Assembly: GCA_947652605.1 (NCBI GenBank)
Contig: OX393581.1
Span: 32,420,788-32,484,787 of the forward strand
DNA from: Elmis aenea
Taxonomy: Eukaryota > Arthropoda > Insecta > Coleoptera > Elmidae
Direction: 5' to 3'
Length of the DNA: 64,000 nt
Shown here: positions 34,724 through 45,296 of the stretch, piece after piece
Layout of the letters: every line of letters begins with the position of its first letter
How positions within the stretch are numbered: the first letter of the stretch is position 1
The notes under the pieces: model-generated
What the model was told of the DNA's origin: nothing
Seen by the model: only the letters and a program-made list of their open reading frames with translations
Databases searched by the model: none
Program-made: the position numbers and the translations under genes

Positions 34724-36135
34724 GTAAACATTAAACAGATTAATCCATTTTGTGCAATAAACAAGATAAATAGTTTTGGTATGTATGTAGTAGTAGTACG
34801 TCAAATGCTTCGCCAAGGAATTTATATTTTTGACCTATAAAATTGTTGTAATGGTTGGTGTTTTTTGTGATAAATTTAAAAATAAATGTTTCTGCATTTT
34901 TAACATTTCTGGGTCAATTTTAATGCAAAGTATCATAATATGCTATTGCATTTCGAAATAAACGCACTTTTAAGACACCAACTTAAAAAAATTACATTTT
35001 AAGCAATTGTTGTACCAAAGTACTCTTTTGTGTTTTTGCAAGAATATCGTGATTGTGTAAAAGTAGTTATATTTATGAAATTTTTTATATCATTGTAAAA
35101 TTAAAATAAATCGATTAGAATAATGAGATCTAACTGTGTTAAATTAAATATGGCGCTCTTAAAACTATGAAAGTGAATCCAGCTAAAACAAAATCGACCT
35201 AGCAAAACGTTTATAAAACCATTAAATGCGAAATATAAAGTTTAAAATAAATTTTTTATAAATTTTTATAAGTAAAAAGATACAACAAAACGTAAATTTT
35301 TCATGTATGTCCGGTTTTTACTAAACAACTTTAGAGATATCTGAAATCTGCTTTAATAGTAGGTATTACTCAGTATCAAATTTAATAACTTTTTCAAATT
35401 TAAACCTGTAGTCTATCTCTAATAATAAAGATCTCAATCGGTGTAAGACTTGCCTTTACCTACAACATACAAAAAAACAATTATTAAACGCAGGTACACT
35501 TGAATTTAAATAAACAGATAAGAACTGATTAGATAAGATTTATTATTTACGAAGTAATGTATTATTCACGTACATATCAGATAAAACCTTAGGTATGATT
35601 ACCTAGCTTGGTTTAATGTAAGGTCACAGATGTTTAAAAATGTGCATTAAGGAAAACAAACACGGTGTTTTATAAAACATTTTGTCCCTCCATATGGTTT
35701 AGTAGGTTAGGTAATACTTTAAAAACGAAACTTTACTTTTACCCTAACCTTATTCGTTCTAACTTGGTTGTTGTTATGATACCATTATAATCAGTGTAGG
35801 TAATGTTCAGTATTAATTTACATATAACGGTTATATTCCTAAATGTTTGACTCATTAAAGATATTCATTTATGGAATAGTAATAGGTGTGCTTAAAAATC
35901 ACTTGTATTTTCTAAAAATGTAAGATCAGTTTCCAGACAGACGATGAGACGAGAGTCGAATTTTTTGGTTCTGGAGAGTATCTTCCACATAAAATTGGAC
36001 AAAATGAGTTTTTCTCAAATTTTTGTGGTAAAATATCATTTTAGATAAAAAGTGTCATATATCATCGTAATCAGAAGACTAAATGCTATCCGACTATAAG
36101 ATTAAATTTTTTTCGCCGTATTTAAAAAAATGAAG
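34724..36135. other. Gene-free AT-rich stretch
   Basis: No convincing gene or element is seen, and composition is strongly A/T biased throughout. Confidence 0.55.
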
Positions 36136-36453
36136 TTGATGATGGTTCTGAAGAGACGAAACGTTGTTGGAAATTCTATGTTATCTCAAAATAGAAAGCG
36201 TAAGAAGTTGCCATGGAGAAGTGCTTCCAGATTGCCGATATCTTAAAAAATGTAGAAAATAGGACAAAGAAACGAAAATCAATTTTTTTCAGTTTTTCTT
36301 GAATAATTTTTGAACTAAGACAGCTATGAAAATGTTCTTTGCAGATATTTGTTGAGCATCTAATTTCGCAACTTTGCCCTAATTTAACCGACTTCGTAGC
36401 TCTTAAGATAAGCGAGATTCCCATGCATTTACTCGAATTTGGGACACCCTGTA
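36136..36453. repeat. Degraded element end with hammerhead-like motif and ACAGGGTGTCCC terminus
   Basis: The segment ends GGGACACCCTGTA at 36453, reading inward TACAGGGTGTCCCAAATTCG. Inside are phrases AGAGCTACGAAGTCGGTTAA and ATTTAGGGCAAAGTTGCG-like wording that recur, diverged, near 32470 and 51640. At 36136-36161 a TTGATGA, short stem and CGAAAC core resembles a decayed hammerhead motif followed by GTTG. No opposite end is identified. The 97-residue minus-strand frame here is not protein-like. Confidence 0.4.
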
Positions 36454-36922
36454 TATTTAAATATCTCATTAAATTATCTGGTAAAATTATTGCCTAAACT
36501 TAAATGACATCTATGTTCGGTTTAGCAAAGACCGCAAAATTGTAAAAATGTATCTAAACCTGAAATTGTTCTTGAAATTTGTTTTTTAAGCTAAGCCAAA
36601 CTCTTTAACGATTTATTTTTTATTAGTTTGCTTGCTTCGCAAATTGTATTGTTAGTTTTAAAATTAATGTCAAATTGTTTTGACTAAAAATCATGATAAA
36701 TACGATTTGCGATTAAACAAAAGTACTAGTCCAAAACAGTATGTAATGTATAATAGATTTTGAGAGGAACTAAAAAAACTACAGATACCAAGAGTAATGG
36801 TTATTGAAAAAGTCTTTATCTTTGCCTTAGAACTGATGATATCTTTTGGACAATGGACAAAACAGTGCTTTTATCGGTATCTTTAACTTGTCGCTTCTGC
36901 TGATATAGCGGTAACATATGAG

Positions 36923-37804
36923 TAGTGCTTATACCGGGATCCCGAATACCGGGATCCTTGACGAATTTTGTCCGGTATTGAAAACCGGTATTGATGTAAA
37001 AAATGCCGGTATTTCGGTATTAACATATTTTTATAAAAATTACATTTAACAAAAATATTGAATACAGTTAAAAATGAAATAAGTCTCTTAATGTCACCAA
37101 TAAATCAAAATTTACACAATGTAAAGTGAAAACGTTTTGAAAGATCTTAGAATCTAGCTCGATGTCTGTGTGTGACGTGTTAAAGAGAAAATTGCAAGAG
37201 GCAATAGAGGAAACACTTACAACTGTGCCAACAATTAAAAAAAAAACGGGATTTTAGCAAAAAATAAAAGATGAGATCATGTTTTTTGAAAAAACTGGAA
37301 CAAAAGGTACGTATTTAAAAAAGGTATACGATTATTCATTGACCATTGCACCGACAAGTGTGGAGTCGGAAAGGGCATTTTCTGCGGCTGGTCAAATCTG
37401 CACAAAAATTCGGTCCTCCCTTAATGATGAAACAATCGATTGTTTGTGCTTTTTGAGAGCGCATTTTAATAAAGAAAATTAATATTTTATGGACAATTTT
37501 AATTTATTTGTTAGTTCTTAATTTTGTTATATATATAGAATTTATTATTTGTTGTATTTCCTGTAACTACAGAGAAAAAATGTTAAGTTAGTGGAATTCC
37601 TTTTTTGTAGTCAAAGTTAATTTTAAAAATATATATTTATTTCCTTTTTGAATATTATTTTTAAATATGTCATAATAACTAGGTAAAAATCTAATAAGTA
37701 AATTTTTTAATAGTAATACCGGTATTAATACCGGTATCCCGGTATTAAAAATTTTGAATACCGAATACCGGTATTAAGATTTTGGCCCGGTATTGTAAGC
37801 CCTA
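36923..37804 (+). mobile_element. hAT deletion derivative with CCGGTATT repeats
   Basis: The 882-bp element begins TAGTGCTTATACCGGG and ends ATACCGGGCCAAAATC reversed to ...TATTGTAAGCCCTA, imperfect hAT ends. It is flanked by the 8-bp repeat CATATGAG at 36915-36922 and 37805-37812. Both subterminal regions carry many (A)ATACCGGTATT units in both orientations, a probable transposase-binding array. A C-terminal transposase fragment is kept inside. Confidence 0.92.
37279..37482 (+). pseudogene. hAT transposase dimerisation-domain fragment
   Basis: A 67-residue frame contains the hAT C-terminal dimerisation motif: YSLTIAPTSVESERAFSAAG then ICTKIRSSLNDETIDCLCFL. An upstream stop codon near 37255 separates it from a lysine-rich fragment that probably belonged to the same protein. 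The DDE catalytic domain is missing, so it is a relic of the element that contains it. A dimerisation-only protein could be made, but nothing shows that it is. Confidence 0.85.
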
Positions 37805-37812
37805 CATATGAG

Positions 37813-39879
37813 CCCCTTTGTTCCTATTGGTCCAAAATAGTCGAGCATCAAAATGTATTCTGGACGGCGTTTTCTAAGCAATAACCTTGTGGCGAATGTC
37901 CTATTTCAGAACTAAGTCAGTGATACCACAAACTTGGTGTGCATAACGTAATTTTCATAGTTAGCTCAACGTGAAACTTCTTTATCTCAAGACTTCCAAA
38001 ATGGGCGAACGCCTTTTGGAAACTGAGGAGCTAATATCATGAAGTAATTTTTATGGTTGTGCAATAATGGAATTATTATTTTTAATTATTTACTCAATTT
38101 AAATTGGTCATTTTAAATTTTAAGGACAAATGGGATTTTATTTTGTTGTTTTATTACATATAGTACACCTTCATAGTCTGAGCGAGGTCACATAAACAAC
38201 TGACGCCATTATCCTTACGCCTGATGCTACTGTTTTGCTTCAATTAGACTGGCGGAATTTAATTAAGTCTTAAATATATAAATGAAAAAGTCTTATAGTG
38301 ATTTTATCTTGTCAAGAACAACTTTTGAATAAGGCACGTCGAACTGGTCCAATAAACACTCAATTAGTTTTTCATTTCAGGTTTGTTTGTTTTTTTAACC
38401 ATACCAAGTGCACATCAAGTCTTGTAGCATCTCTTCGTTACATTTTATTTTTGTTTCGAATTATCATCTCGTCATCGACGGGACTTTAAGTGTCGTGTGG
38501 GTAGTTGTAACTGGCAGGTCAATCAGGTATAGCTGTGGCCCTCCACTTATGGTATGTCGATTGTGGATGCAAACCACGCTCTTTCCTGTCCGTTCTGCTG
38601 AAATTGACCGAGGATATAAGTTTGTCGAAGAAGGTAAGACAAGTAATGGATTTCAAGACATTCCTTCATCAATATAAAATAACTAGACTAGTTGAAGAAA
38701 GTCGCGTTTGTACCAGTTGCATTTATAAGTGATTCGAGATACGGTTACAAGAAGTAGATGTGGAGGAAAATGACGTTATCAGTTGTGTATTAAGGAAAGG
38801 CGGTGTTCATTTAAAATACATAAAAATGTGAGATAGTAGTAAATTAATAGGTTGGGATTTGTAATGATAGGCGTACACAGAATCGATAATAAATTTCCTG
38901 TAATCTGATTTTTGTCTTGAAACATTTTACCTGCATAAGTTGTTTTAAAAGGTTGGGCAATTAAGAAGTTTTTCTTAATGTTATATCAATAGGAATTATT
39001 TGTGAAATAGAGACACTGCTATAATTTTGTAACAATTAATTTCGAAGTTTGATAGAATTATAGGTTCATAAAATTTTTCTTCTGGTAAAGTTTAGTAAAA
39101 TACAATTTTAAACCTTTTTTAAAGCATACTTTATATAATTCAACGTTTAAATTGTTATAACATTTTGGTTAGATTTTTAATTTATCAGTAAACTTATAAT
39201 TTAAAAATTATTCATTAAATTTAAAAATATGTAAATTTCAATGTTTAATATCCATGTTCACATGGGTTACTTGAAGTAAAAATTTGAAATAATAAATTAT
39301 AGATAAGCGAAAAAGTGTATTAGGTATTTTAAAGGAATAAATCCTTCAACATCATTTCGTTTTTAATTGTTTTTTATTGGACTTAAGTGCGTCATATGGG
39401 TCGGTAAATACGATAATCAAATTAAAATATTTGAACGGTGGACAACAATTTTACAACAAGAACTCCCAGTGAAAGCAGAAACTAAATGTGTACATTACAA
39501 CAAAAATATTTCATGAACACGAGTTTAGTACAGCAACGTAAGTTAAGAATAGTAAAATACTTAGGTCCAATATCAATCATAAAGCGCTTCACATGCATCT
39601 CCAAGTTTACTGCTATGGGGAATTCAATGCAAAATTTGTAGGTTAAATTAACAGGCGAACTGAAGCGCTGTATGCATTTGAGCGTTTAACGTTTGATATT
39701 TATTCTACGAATTGCTCTTGAAGAAAACAACTGCAAAGAGGTAATGGTCTAATCGTGTTTGTTATTTTATTTAGTGATATGTTCAAATAATGTAAAGTAA
39801 TGCGATTTCAATATATGTAATCACAAAATGAATTTATTATTCAGTTCAAACTTTTTAGAATTGTTTTATAAATAAATAA
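37813..39879. other. Gene-free stretch, one part of raised GC
   Basis: Mostly AT-rich. A segment at about 38390-38740 is less A/T biased and includes a possible 3' splice site (TTTTTCATTTCAG at about 38380) and a GTAAGA donor-like site near 38634. No frame across it looks like a known protein. A non-coding exon or an old retrogene fragment is possible, but unsupported. Confidence 0.45.
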
Positions 39880-40198
39880 TATACAGGGTGTGTATAAATT
39901 GGCGGAAGCGCTACACGTGACGATGTTCTTCGTAAAATTCTAAGTCGAAAATCTTAATACAAAAATGTTGTACCATGCTTCCTATGGCCTCAGGCACCAT
40001 TTAAAGAAACATTTCCATTGATTTGCGTTTGGACATTTTTTTATCAGCAATTTTTACTTCGGTATTTACAATATTTGTTCGAACTGAAAGCCTTCTGTTC
40101 GTAAACATAGCTGCAAACTTTTTGGTATCGTCTAACACAAACTAGAAATAATTATGAGAAAAACAGAGATGACAGCTAATGACAATGTTGTCATGTGT

Positions 40199-40403
40199 TG
40201 TTGGGGTTTCGATGAAATAATAACTAGTGGACTGTATATTTGTTTGATGTTTATTGGAAATACATTATTATATATTCATTCGCAACATTGCACGTGTATC
40301 TTAACTGGCAGTCTTTTAAGCACTGCTGTGCTCACGGAGCACAGCCAATATTGGTGGTGGGGATGCAACCCCGCACTTTAAAATGTTTAATGAATCCGTA
40401 ACA
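40199..40403 (-). repeat. 3' LTR of the BEL/Pao element
   Basis: 205 bp, with TG...CA boundaries. It is the same in sequence as the copy at 44790-44994 as far as I can read. It contains a short palindrome TGTGCTCACGGAGCACA, which may form a stem in the transcript. Confidence 0.93.
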
Positions 40404-40424
40404 TACTGGCCGCCTTGAAATCTC
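40404..40424 (-). other. Candidate polypurine tract
   Basis: On the minus strand the bases just before the 3' LTR read GATTTCAAGGCGGCCAGTA, with the AAGGCGGCC phrase usual just upstream of BEL/Pao 3' LTRs. This would prime plus-strand synthesis. It is assigned from position and family habit. Confidence 0.5.
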
Positions 40425-43400
40425 TTAAAGAGTTTCAACTTGATTTGTCTCTATCGGGAGTACGCACACCTTAGCCACTGCTCGTTTAAGTTCACCAGAA
40501 GCGCACTTCACGGTCACTACTCGTGGCACTCCGTCCTTTCCTGGATGGATGTTGATTACTCGCCCAAGTTGCCAGTGGGTTGGAGGTGAGTTGTCTTCCT
40601 TAATCAATACCATAGTACCGATTTTTAAATGTTTTTGGGATTGTTTCCATTTCGTTCGTTGCTGCATTTCAGAGATGTACTCCTTGGACCATCGGTCCCA
40701 GAAATGTTGATTCAGCTGTTGTAGGTATTGGTAACGATCCAATCTATTTTGTTGTACATTTCTCACATCGGGATCGGGTAGGGAGGTAAATGATCGTCCG
40801 ATTAAAAAATGTGCAGGTGTAAGTACGTCGAGGTCATTAGGGTCGGATGTTAGTGGGGTTAAAGGTCTTGAATTCAGGATTGACTCTATCTGGGTAAGTA
40901 TAGTATACATGTCTTCAAAAGTCAAAGATGCGCTTGGAAGTTGACCCATTATAGGATTGTTAATATTCGAGTTAAATCTAAAGCATCTAACACATTCCCG
41001 TACTATTTGTTTTGCAACGTTTCTCCCTGACACAGGCCAAAAACGTTCGCGTATACTACCTAGTAATAATGAAGGACCTGCATGGAGCAAGTTTACATGT
41101 TCGTCCTTAAAAATTAGTTTTGTTAAATGGTGTATATTGGACATTATTATCGGATGTTTTTTATCGAAACAAAAATTTGATAATTGCATTCTGCCACCGA
41201 CTCTTATTACACCAAATTCGTCTAGAAAGGGATTCAAACTCAAAATTCTGCTTTTTGAATATAATGTTCTATTGTGAATTAGATCATTGTATTCTTTGGG
41301 AAAGGATTCGATTTGTGATATTTTTACTAATTTCGTTAATGCTTCGTGTAGTTCGTTAACAGTTAAAGGGCCGAAACGTCGTTCGTCCTTTGATTTGAGA
41401 CAATTAGTTTTGAATCGCATGCACCAAGCCGTTATTCTCTTTGCTTTATTTAATGTAGAAAAATTCGCAATTGGATATGGATCACTCAAGGTAACTGCCG
41501 GCAGTGAGAGGATTCGCTTTCGTAATTCTGGAGGTTCGTCGATAAAAATATCACGATCATTATTTTTTGGCCAAGCTTCGCATGTTTCTGAAAGCCATCT
41601 TGGGCCTTGCCACCAAAATTTTAGATTGATTAGGTCGTTTGGTAAAACGCCACGTGATATTAGGTCAGCTGGGTTGTCCCTTGAATTTACATGGTACCAA
41701 TTGTCAACATTTGTGAGAGTTTGAATTTCTATTTCTGCGGTATAAGTGAATTCGTCTGTAATTGGGTTCCAGTAGTTTCCTAATGTTTTGTGCAAGTTTT
41801 CATTTAATGATGACTTATTACTGTTTACTAATTCGTTATCGCATAATTCCTTTACGTTGCTTGTCCATTTTCTTAAGTTAAAACCTGCTGTTTTCAAAAT
41901 TTTGTTAACATTAGCTTTCACTACTTTTAATTCATCTATCGTGTTGGTACCGGTCAACATGTCGTCAACGTAGAAGTCTTGTTTTATTATCTCTGATTCC
42001 TTGGGAAATAATGTTTCATTGTCCAGACCCAGTTGATATAAGGCTCTTATAGCTAAGAATGGTGCCGCGGTTGTGCCATAAGTTACAGTTTTAAGTTCGT
42101 ATTGTTCTAGTTCAGTGTCTGGTTGACTTCGCCATAGAATGCGTTGATATGATCGGTCCTCAGAATGTATGATGATTTGCCTGTACATTTTGGCAATGTC
42201 AGCTGTTAATACGTAATTGTATGTCCGAAATCTAACGATAATTGTGAATAATTCTTGTTGGATCGTTGGGCCTACGCATTGCGTTTCGTTCAATGCTAGT
42301 CCATTATTTAATTTGCATGATCCGTCAAAAACGACACGTAGCGTAGTCGTTTCGCTTGATTCCTTTATGACTGCATGATGAGGTAGGAAAAATGACCTTT
42401 TGTTGTCTGGTGGTATTTTTGTCATGTGATCCAATTGGATGTACTCGTTTATAAATTCTTCATACATGCCCTTGTATTTGGGATCCCTTTCAAAGCGATT
42501 TTCAGCTATTTGTCTAGAATCACCTAGTTGCTTTATGTTTGTTTTAAATGGTATTCTTACGTTGAATCTTCCTGAACTGTCCCGTGTTGTTGTTTCCGCG
42601 AAGTACTTTTCACAATATTTTTCTTCGGGAGTTAATGATTGTTCTTGTGTACTGATTTCTTCTGCTTGCCAAAATCTTTCTACCCTTTCGTTTAATTCGT
42701 TTAATGTCAGAAAAGCTTGAGTAGGCCTTTGATTTGCGCATTGTTTGTACAGATTTCCAGAGATAACCCAACCAAACCTGGTTTTTTGTAGAATTGGATT
42801 ATTTTTCTCACGTATTTGACCTATGCAAAGTAATTCATAAAAAATACTTGCACCTAATAGCATATCAATGTTTCCTGATCTGTTGAATGATGGATCAGCT
42901 AGAACTATGTTTGATGGAATTTTGATTAATTCTTTGTTGAAAGATTGTGGTGGTAAGCAAGTTGTAATCTTTGGCAGAACTAGGCATGAGACTACTGTTG
43001 TGTAATTGTTGTGTATGGATTTTATTTTGACTTGTACCTTATGAGTTATTTTTGTTAGCCCGTTGCTTATACCAGTGACTGTCGTGTTTATTGGACACTT
43101 ATTTAGCTTAAGTTTTTCGCATATTCCTTCACTTATAAAGTTCGACTGAGATGCTGAATCTAATAGCGCTCGTATTTCGATAAGTTGGCCTTCATTGTTT
43201 TGTGCATGAACTAGTGCAGTTGACAATAGTACTTGAGAACTTGATTCCTTTACTTCTGATGAACATGTAACTACTGTTTCATCACTGCCAACAGCGACTC
43301 TTGCGCGATCATTTTCCTTGTTTTGGTTTGTTTTGTGTAATAGTGTGTGATGCCCTTTGTGGCATATCTTACATGTGTTTTTTGAAAGACAATTATTTAC

Positions 43401-44525
43401 GAAATGACCCTTTCGTAAGCAATTGATGCATAGTTTGAGTTCTCTAACCCTTGAATTTCTTTCGTTTTCATTTAATTTGTTGAATGTATCGCATGAGTGA
43501 ATGTTGTGGTCCTTGTTACAAAAGACGCATGTAATGTTTGCTGTTGCAAAGGATCTTACAATTTTGTTTGACTGTGTTTTATTAGACTTATCAAAATCCT
43601 TATCACCCTTATAAATTGTTTGAAGTGTGTTTTGTTTACTATTTAGAAAAGTAAGCAACTCCGTTAAGGTGGGCAATCTTGTGAAACTATCGGGTTCAGA
43701 ATTAAGTTTAAGCTCCCATTCTTTATTTGTTTGGAAATCTAGTTTACTGGTGATTATAGGTATGATTAGAGCATCCCATGTTTCAATGGGTTGACCTAAT
43801 GCCTTTAAACATTGAGTGTTATTTTGAATTTGATTTATTAATAGTCTTAGGCAAGAATGTGATTCTTTATTGATTTTAGGAACATCCAATAATAATTGAA
43901 CATGTGTTGTGATTATACGTCGTTTGTTATTGTATTTTCTTTGTAAAGCATCCCATGCTAATTGATAATTTTGAGATGTGGTTTCAAATGAACGCACTAA
44001 ATCTGCAGGTTCGTTTGTTAAACTTGATTTCAAATAAGTTAATTTATGTACATTTGATAATTGATTGTTATTACTGATTAAAGTTTCAAATGAATCACGG
44101 TATTCATTCCAAACCGTATAATTGCCGTCGAAAGTAGGCAACTTAATTGTGGGAAGTTTTACCTGCATGTTAGGTACTGTGCTTGATGCCTGAGATTGAA
44201 CTGTAAAATCATTGCTAACCACTAAAAAACTATTAGCTAAACCTAGCGTTTCGAAGTAAGAATCGTCAAATTGTTCGCGTTCTAACATTTCTTGCTGCAA
44301 AGCATCTTGATCTGTATCTAAAATTAATTCGATTTCGCCTTGTAATTGATTGAAGTCTGCATAAATTGGTTCAATTTTGCCTATTCTAAGTTGTAAATTT
44401 TGAATGTCTTCGTTAGTCAAATTGTTTTGGTCTATTTTTTTTATGTGATTTTTGAACAACGTTAATTGTGTTTTAATCGTACCGCGTTTGATTCGTAGTA
44501 ATTTAAGTTTTTTGTCGTCTGACAT
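40425..44525 (-). CDS. BEL/Pao gag-pol polyprotein with two internal deletions
   Basis: A 1366-codon open frame. Order seen: coiled N-terminal gag, DUF1759-type gag segment (about residues 120-290), zinc knuckles (CVFCNKDHNIHSC; CINCLRKGHFVNNC; CKICHKGHH, about 330-395), aspartic protease (LLDSASQSNFI, about 455), reverse transcriptase with LTADIAKMYR and the catalytic FYVDD (about 850), and an integrase HHCC zinc-binding part (about 1125-1190). After YWNPITDEFTYTAEIEI (about 930) it jumps to VNSRDNPADLISRG, so the RT connection and RNase H are missing. After GQLPSASL (about 1195) it jumps to the region with IESILNSRPLTP, so most of the integrase core with two catalytic aspartates is gone while the glutamate region and C-terminal DUF5641-like part remain. 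Both joins keep the frame. Typical family length is several hundred residues more. It is likely unable to replicate alone; gag and protease may work. Confidence 0.93.
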   Translation of the reverse strand: MSDDKKLKLLRIKRGTIKTQLTLFKNHIKKIDQNNLTNEDIQNLQLRIGKIEPIYADFNQLQGEIELILDTDQDALQQEMLEREQFDDSYFETLGLANSFLVVSNDFTVQSQASSTVPNMQVKLPTIKLPTFDGNYTVWNEYRDSFETLISNNNQLSNVHKLTYLKSSLTNEPADLVRSFETTSQNYQLAWDALQRKYNNKRRIITTHVQLLLDVPKINKESHSCLRLLINQIQNNTQCLKALGQPIETWDALIIPIITSKLDFQTNKEWELKLNSEPDSFTRLPTLTELLTFLNSKQNTLQTIYKGDKDFDKSNKTQSNKIVRSFATANITCVFCNKDHNIHSCDTFNKLNENERNSRVRELKLCINCLRKGHFVNNCLSKNTCKICHKGHHTLLHKTNQNKENDRARVAVGSDETVVTCSSEVKESSSQVLLSTALVHAQNNEGQLIEIRALLDSASQSNFISEGICEKLKLNKCPINTTVTGISNGLTKITHKVQVKIKSIHNNYTTVVSCLVLPKITTCLPPQSFNKELIKIPSNIVLADPSFNRSGNIDMLLGASIFYELLCIGQIREKNNPILQKTRFGWVISGNLYKQCANQRPTQAFLTLNELNERVERFWQAEEISTQEQSLTPEEKYCEKYFAETTTRDSSGRFNVRIPFKTNIKQLGDSRQIAENRFERDPKYKGMYEEFINEYIQLDHMTKIPPDNKRSFFLPHHAVIKESSETTTLRVVFDGSCKLNNGLALNETQCVGPTIQQELFTIIVRFRTYNYVLTADIAKMYRQIIIHSEDRSYQRILWRSQPDTELEQYELKTVTYGTTAAPFLAIRALYQLGLDNETLFPKESEIIKQDFYVDDMLTGTNTIDELKVVKANVNKILKTAGFNLRKWTSNVKELCDNELVNSNKSSLNENLHKTLGNYWNPITDEFTYTAEIEIQTLTNVDNWYHVNSRDNPADLISRGVLPNDLINLKFWWQGPRWLSETCEAWPKNNDRDIFIDEPPELRKRILSLPAVTLSDPYPIANFSTLNKAKRITAWCMRFKTNCLKSKDERRFGPLTVNELHEALTKLVKISQIESFPKEYNDLIHNRTLYSKSRILSLNPFLDEFGVIRVGGRMQLSNFCFDKKHPIIMSNIHHLTKLIFKDEHVNLLHAGPSLLLGSIRERFWPVSGRNVAKQIVRECVRCFRFNSNINNPIMGQLPSASLTFEDMYTILTQIESILNSRPLTPLTSDPNDLDVLTPAHFLIGRSFTSLPDPDVRNVQQNRLDRYQYLQQLNQHFWDRWSKEYISEMQQRTKWKQSQKHLKIGTMVLIKEDNSPPTHWQLGRVINIHPGKDGVPRVVTVKCASGELKRAVAKVCVLPIETNQVETL

Positions 44526-44769
44526 GTTGGGATGATTAAAAAGAGTAGGAAAATAGACTTACAGTGTATTGGGAGTGAGAACGCCAATGGTCCGTTGAGT
44601 TGCTTTGTGTCGATTGCGACCGCCTTCCTGCCGATCCAATCGCCCTTGTTTATTTTGTAGGTTATTGTTGCTTGTGTCGGTTAGCCACCGCCTTGGCGAG
44701 TACTTGTTTGGCTGACTGCCTTGCTTTTGTTTAATAACTATGATATTAAACCACTTTAATTGATGATAA

Positions 44770-44789
44770 TTTGCTCGTAGGACCAAAAA
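44770..44789 (-). other. Candidate primer binding site
   Basis: On the minus strand, directly after the 5' LTR, the sequence reads TTTTTGGTCCTACGAGCAAA. A TTTGGTCC-type phrase in this place is usual for BEL/Pao elements, where it would anneal a host tRNA 3' end. I did not identify the tRNA. Confidence 0.45.
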
Positions 44790-44994
44790 TGTTGGGGTTT
44801 CGATGAAATAATAACTAGTGGACTGTATATTTGTTTGATGTTTATTGGAAATACATTATTATATATTCATTCGCAACATTGCACGTGTATCTTAACTGGC
44901 AGTCTTTTAAGCACTGCTGTGCTCACGGAGCACAGCCAATATTGGTGGTGGGGATGCAACCCCGCACTTTAAAATGTTTAATGAATCCGTAACA
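44790..44994 (-). repeat. 5' LTR of the BEL/Pao element
   Basis: 205 bp, same boundaries and sequence as the LTR at 40199-40403. As the 5' LTR on the minus strand it should hold the promoter. The leader of about 265 bp to the gag start has few strong ORFs, and the 75-residue frame at 44559-44786 does not look like a product. Confidence 0.93.
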
Positions 44995-45296
44995 TGTGTA
45001 TTATTTTCATTCAAATCAGTGATAAACATACTTTCAACACCAATTTTTGAAAGGAAAAACACAATATCTAGGAAAAAATAATATTCGAAATTTATTTTAA
45101 TTCCAAATCGCAGCATTTTCATTAACAAATATTAAATAATAAAGCTTATTAAAGGACTGAATGTCAAAACTTTGAGGAGCTCTTGCAGACACAGCAAGCA
45201 TGGTACAACATTTTTGTATTAAGAATTTCGACTTAGAATTTTACGAAGAACATCGCCACGTGTAGCGCTTCCGCCAATTTATACACACCCTGTATA

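Larger units (their letters stand above)
40199..44994 (-). mobile_element. BEL/Pao LTR retrotransposon, young, internally deleted
   Basis: Two 205-bp LTRs that I read as identical (TGTTGGGG...GTAACA on the plus strand) bound an element whose genes are on the minus strand. A 5-bp target duplication TGTGT lies at 40194-40198 and 44995-44999. BEL/Pao elements normally make 4-5 bp duplications. The internal region carries one long gag-pol frame, a probable primer binding site next to the 44790-44994 LTR, and a short purine-rich stretch beside the other. Identical LTRs mean recent insertion, which contrasts with the missing RNase H and integrase core. It was therefore probably mobilised by a complete relative. 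Confidence 0.95.
39882..45294. mobile_element. Foldback element split by a BEL/Pao insertion
   Basis: Left end TACAGGGTGTGTATAAATTG then GCGGAAGCGCTACACGTGAC; the right end is the complement (GTAGCGCTTCCGCC, CACACCCTGTA), with TA on both sides (39880-39881, 45295-45296). The arms are about 110 bp, extending to TGTTGTACCATGCTT near 39980. Without the retrotransposon at 40199-44994 and one TGTGT copy, the original element would be about 610 bp. No transposase relic is seen. Confidence 0.8.

Noticed and set aside
34450..34840. Frames of 63-104 residues on both strands
   Set aside because: They lie within a foldback element and have no protein-like features.
38298..38760. Possible exons around several overlapping short frames with splice-like signals
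   Set aside because: Splice-like sites exist, but no frame resembles a protein; evidence is too weak for a gene call.
40957..42720. Plus-strand frames of 60-145 residues
   Set aside because: Antisense shadows of the BEL/Pao gag-pol frame.
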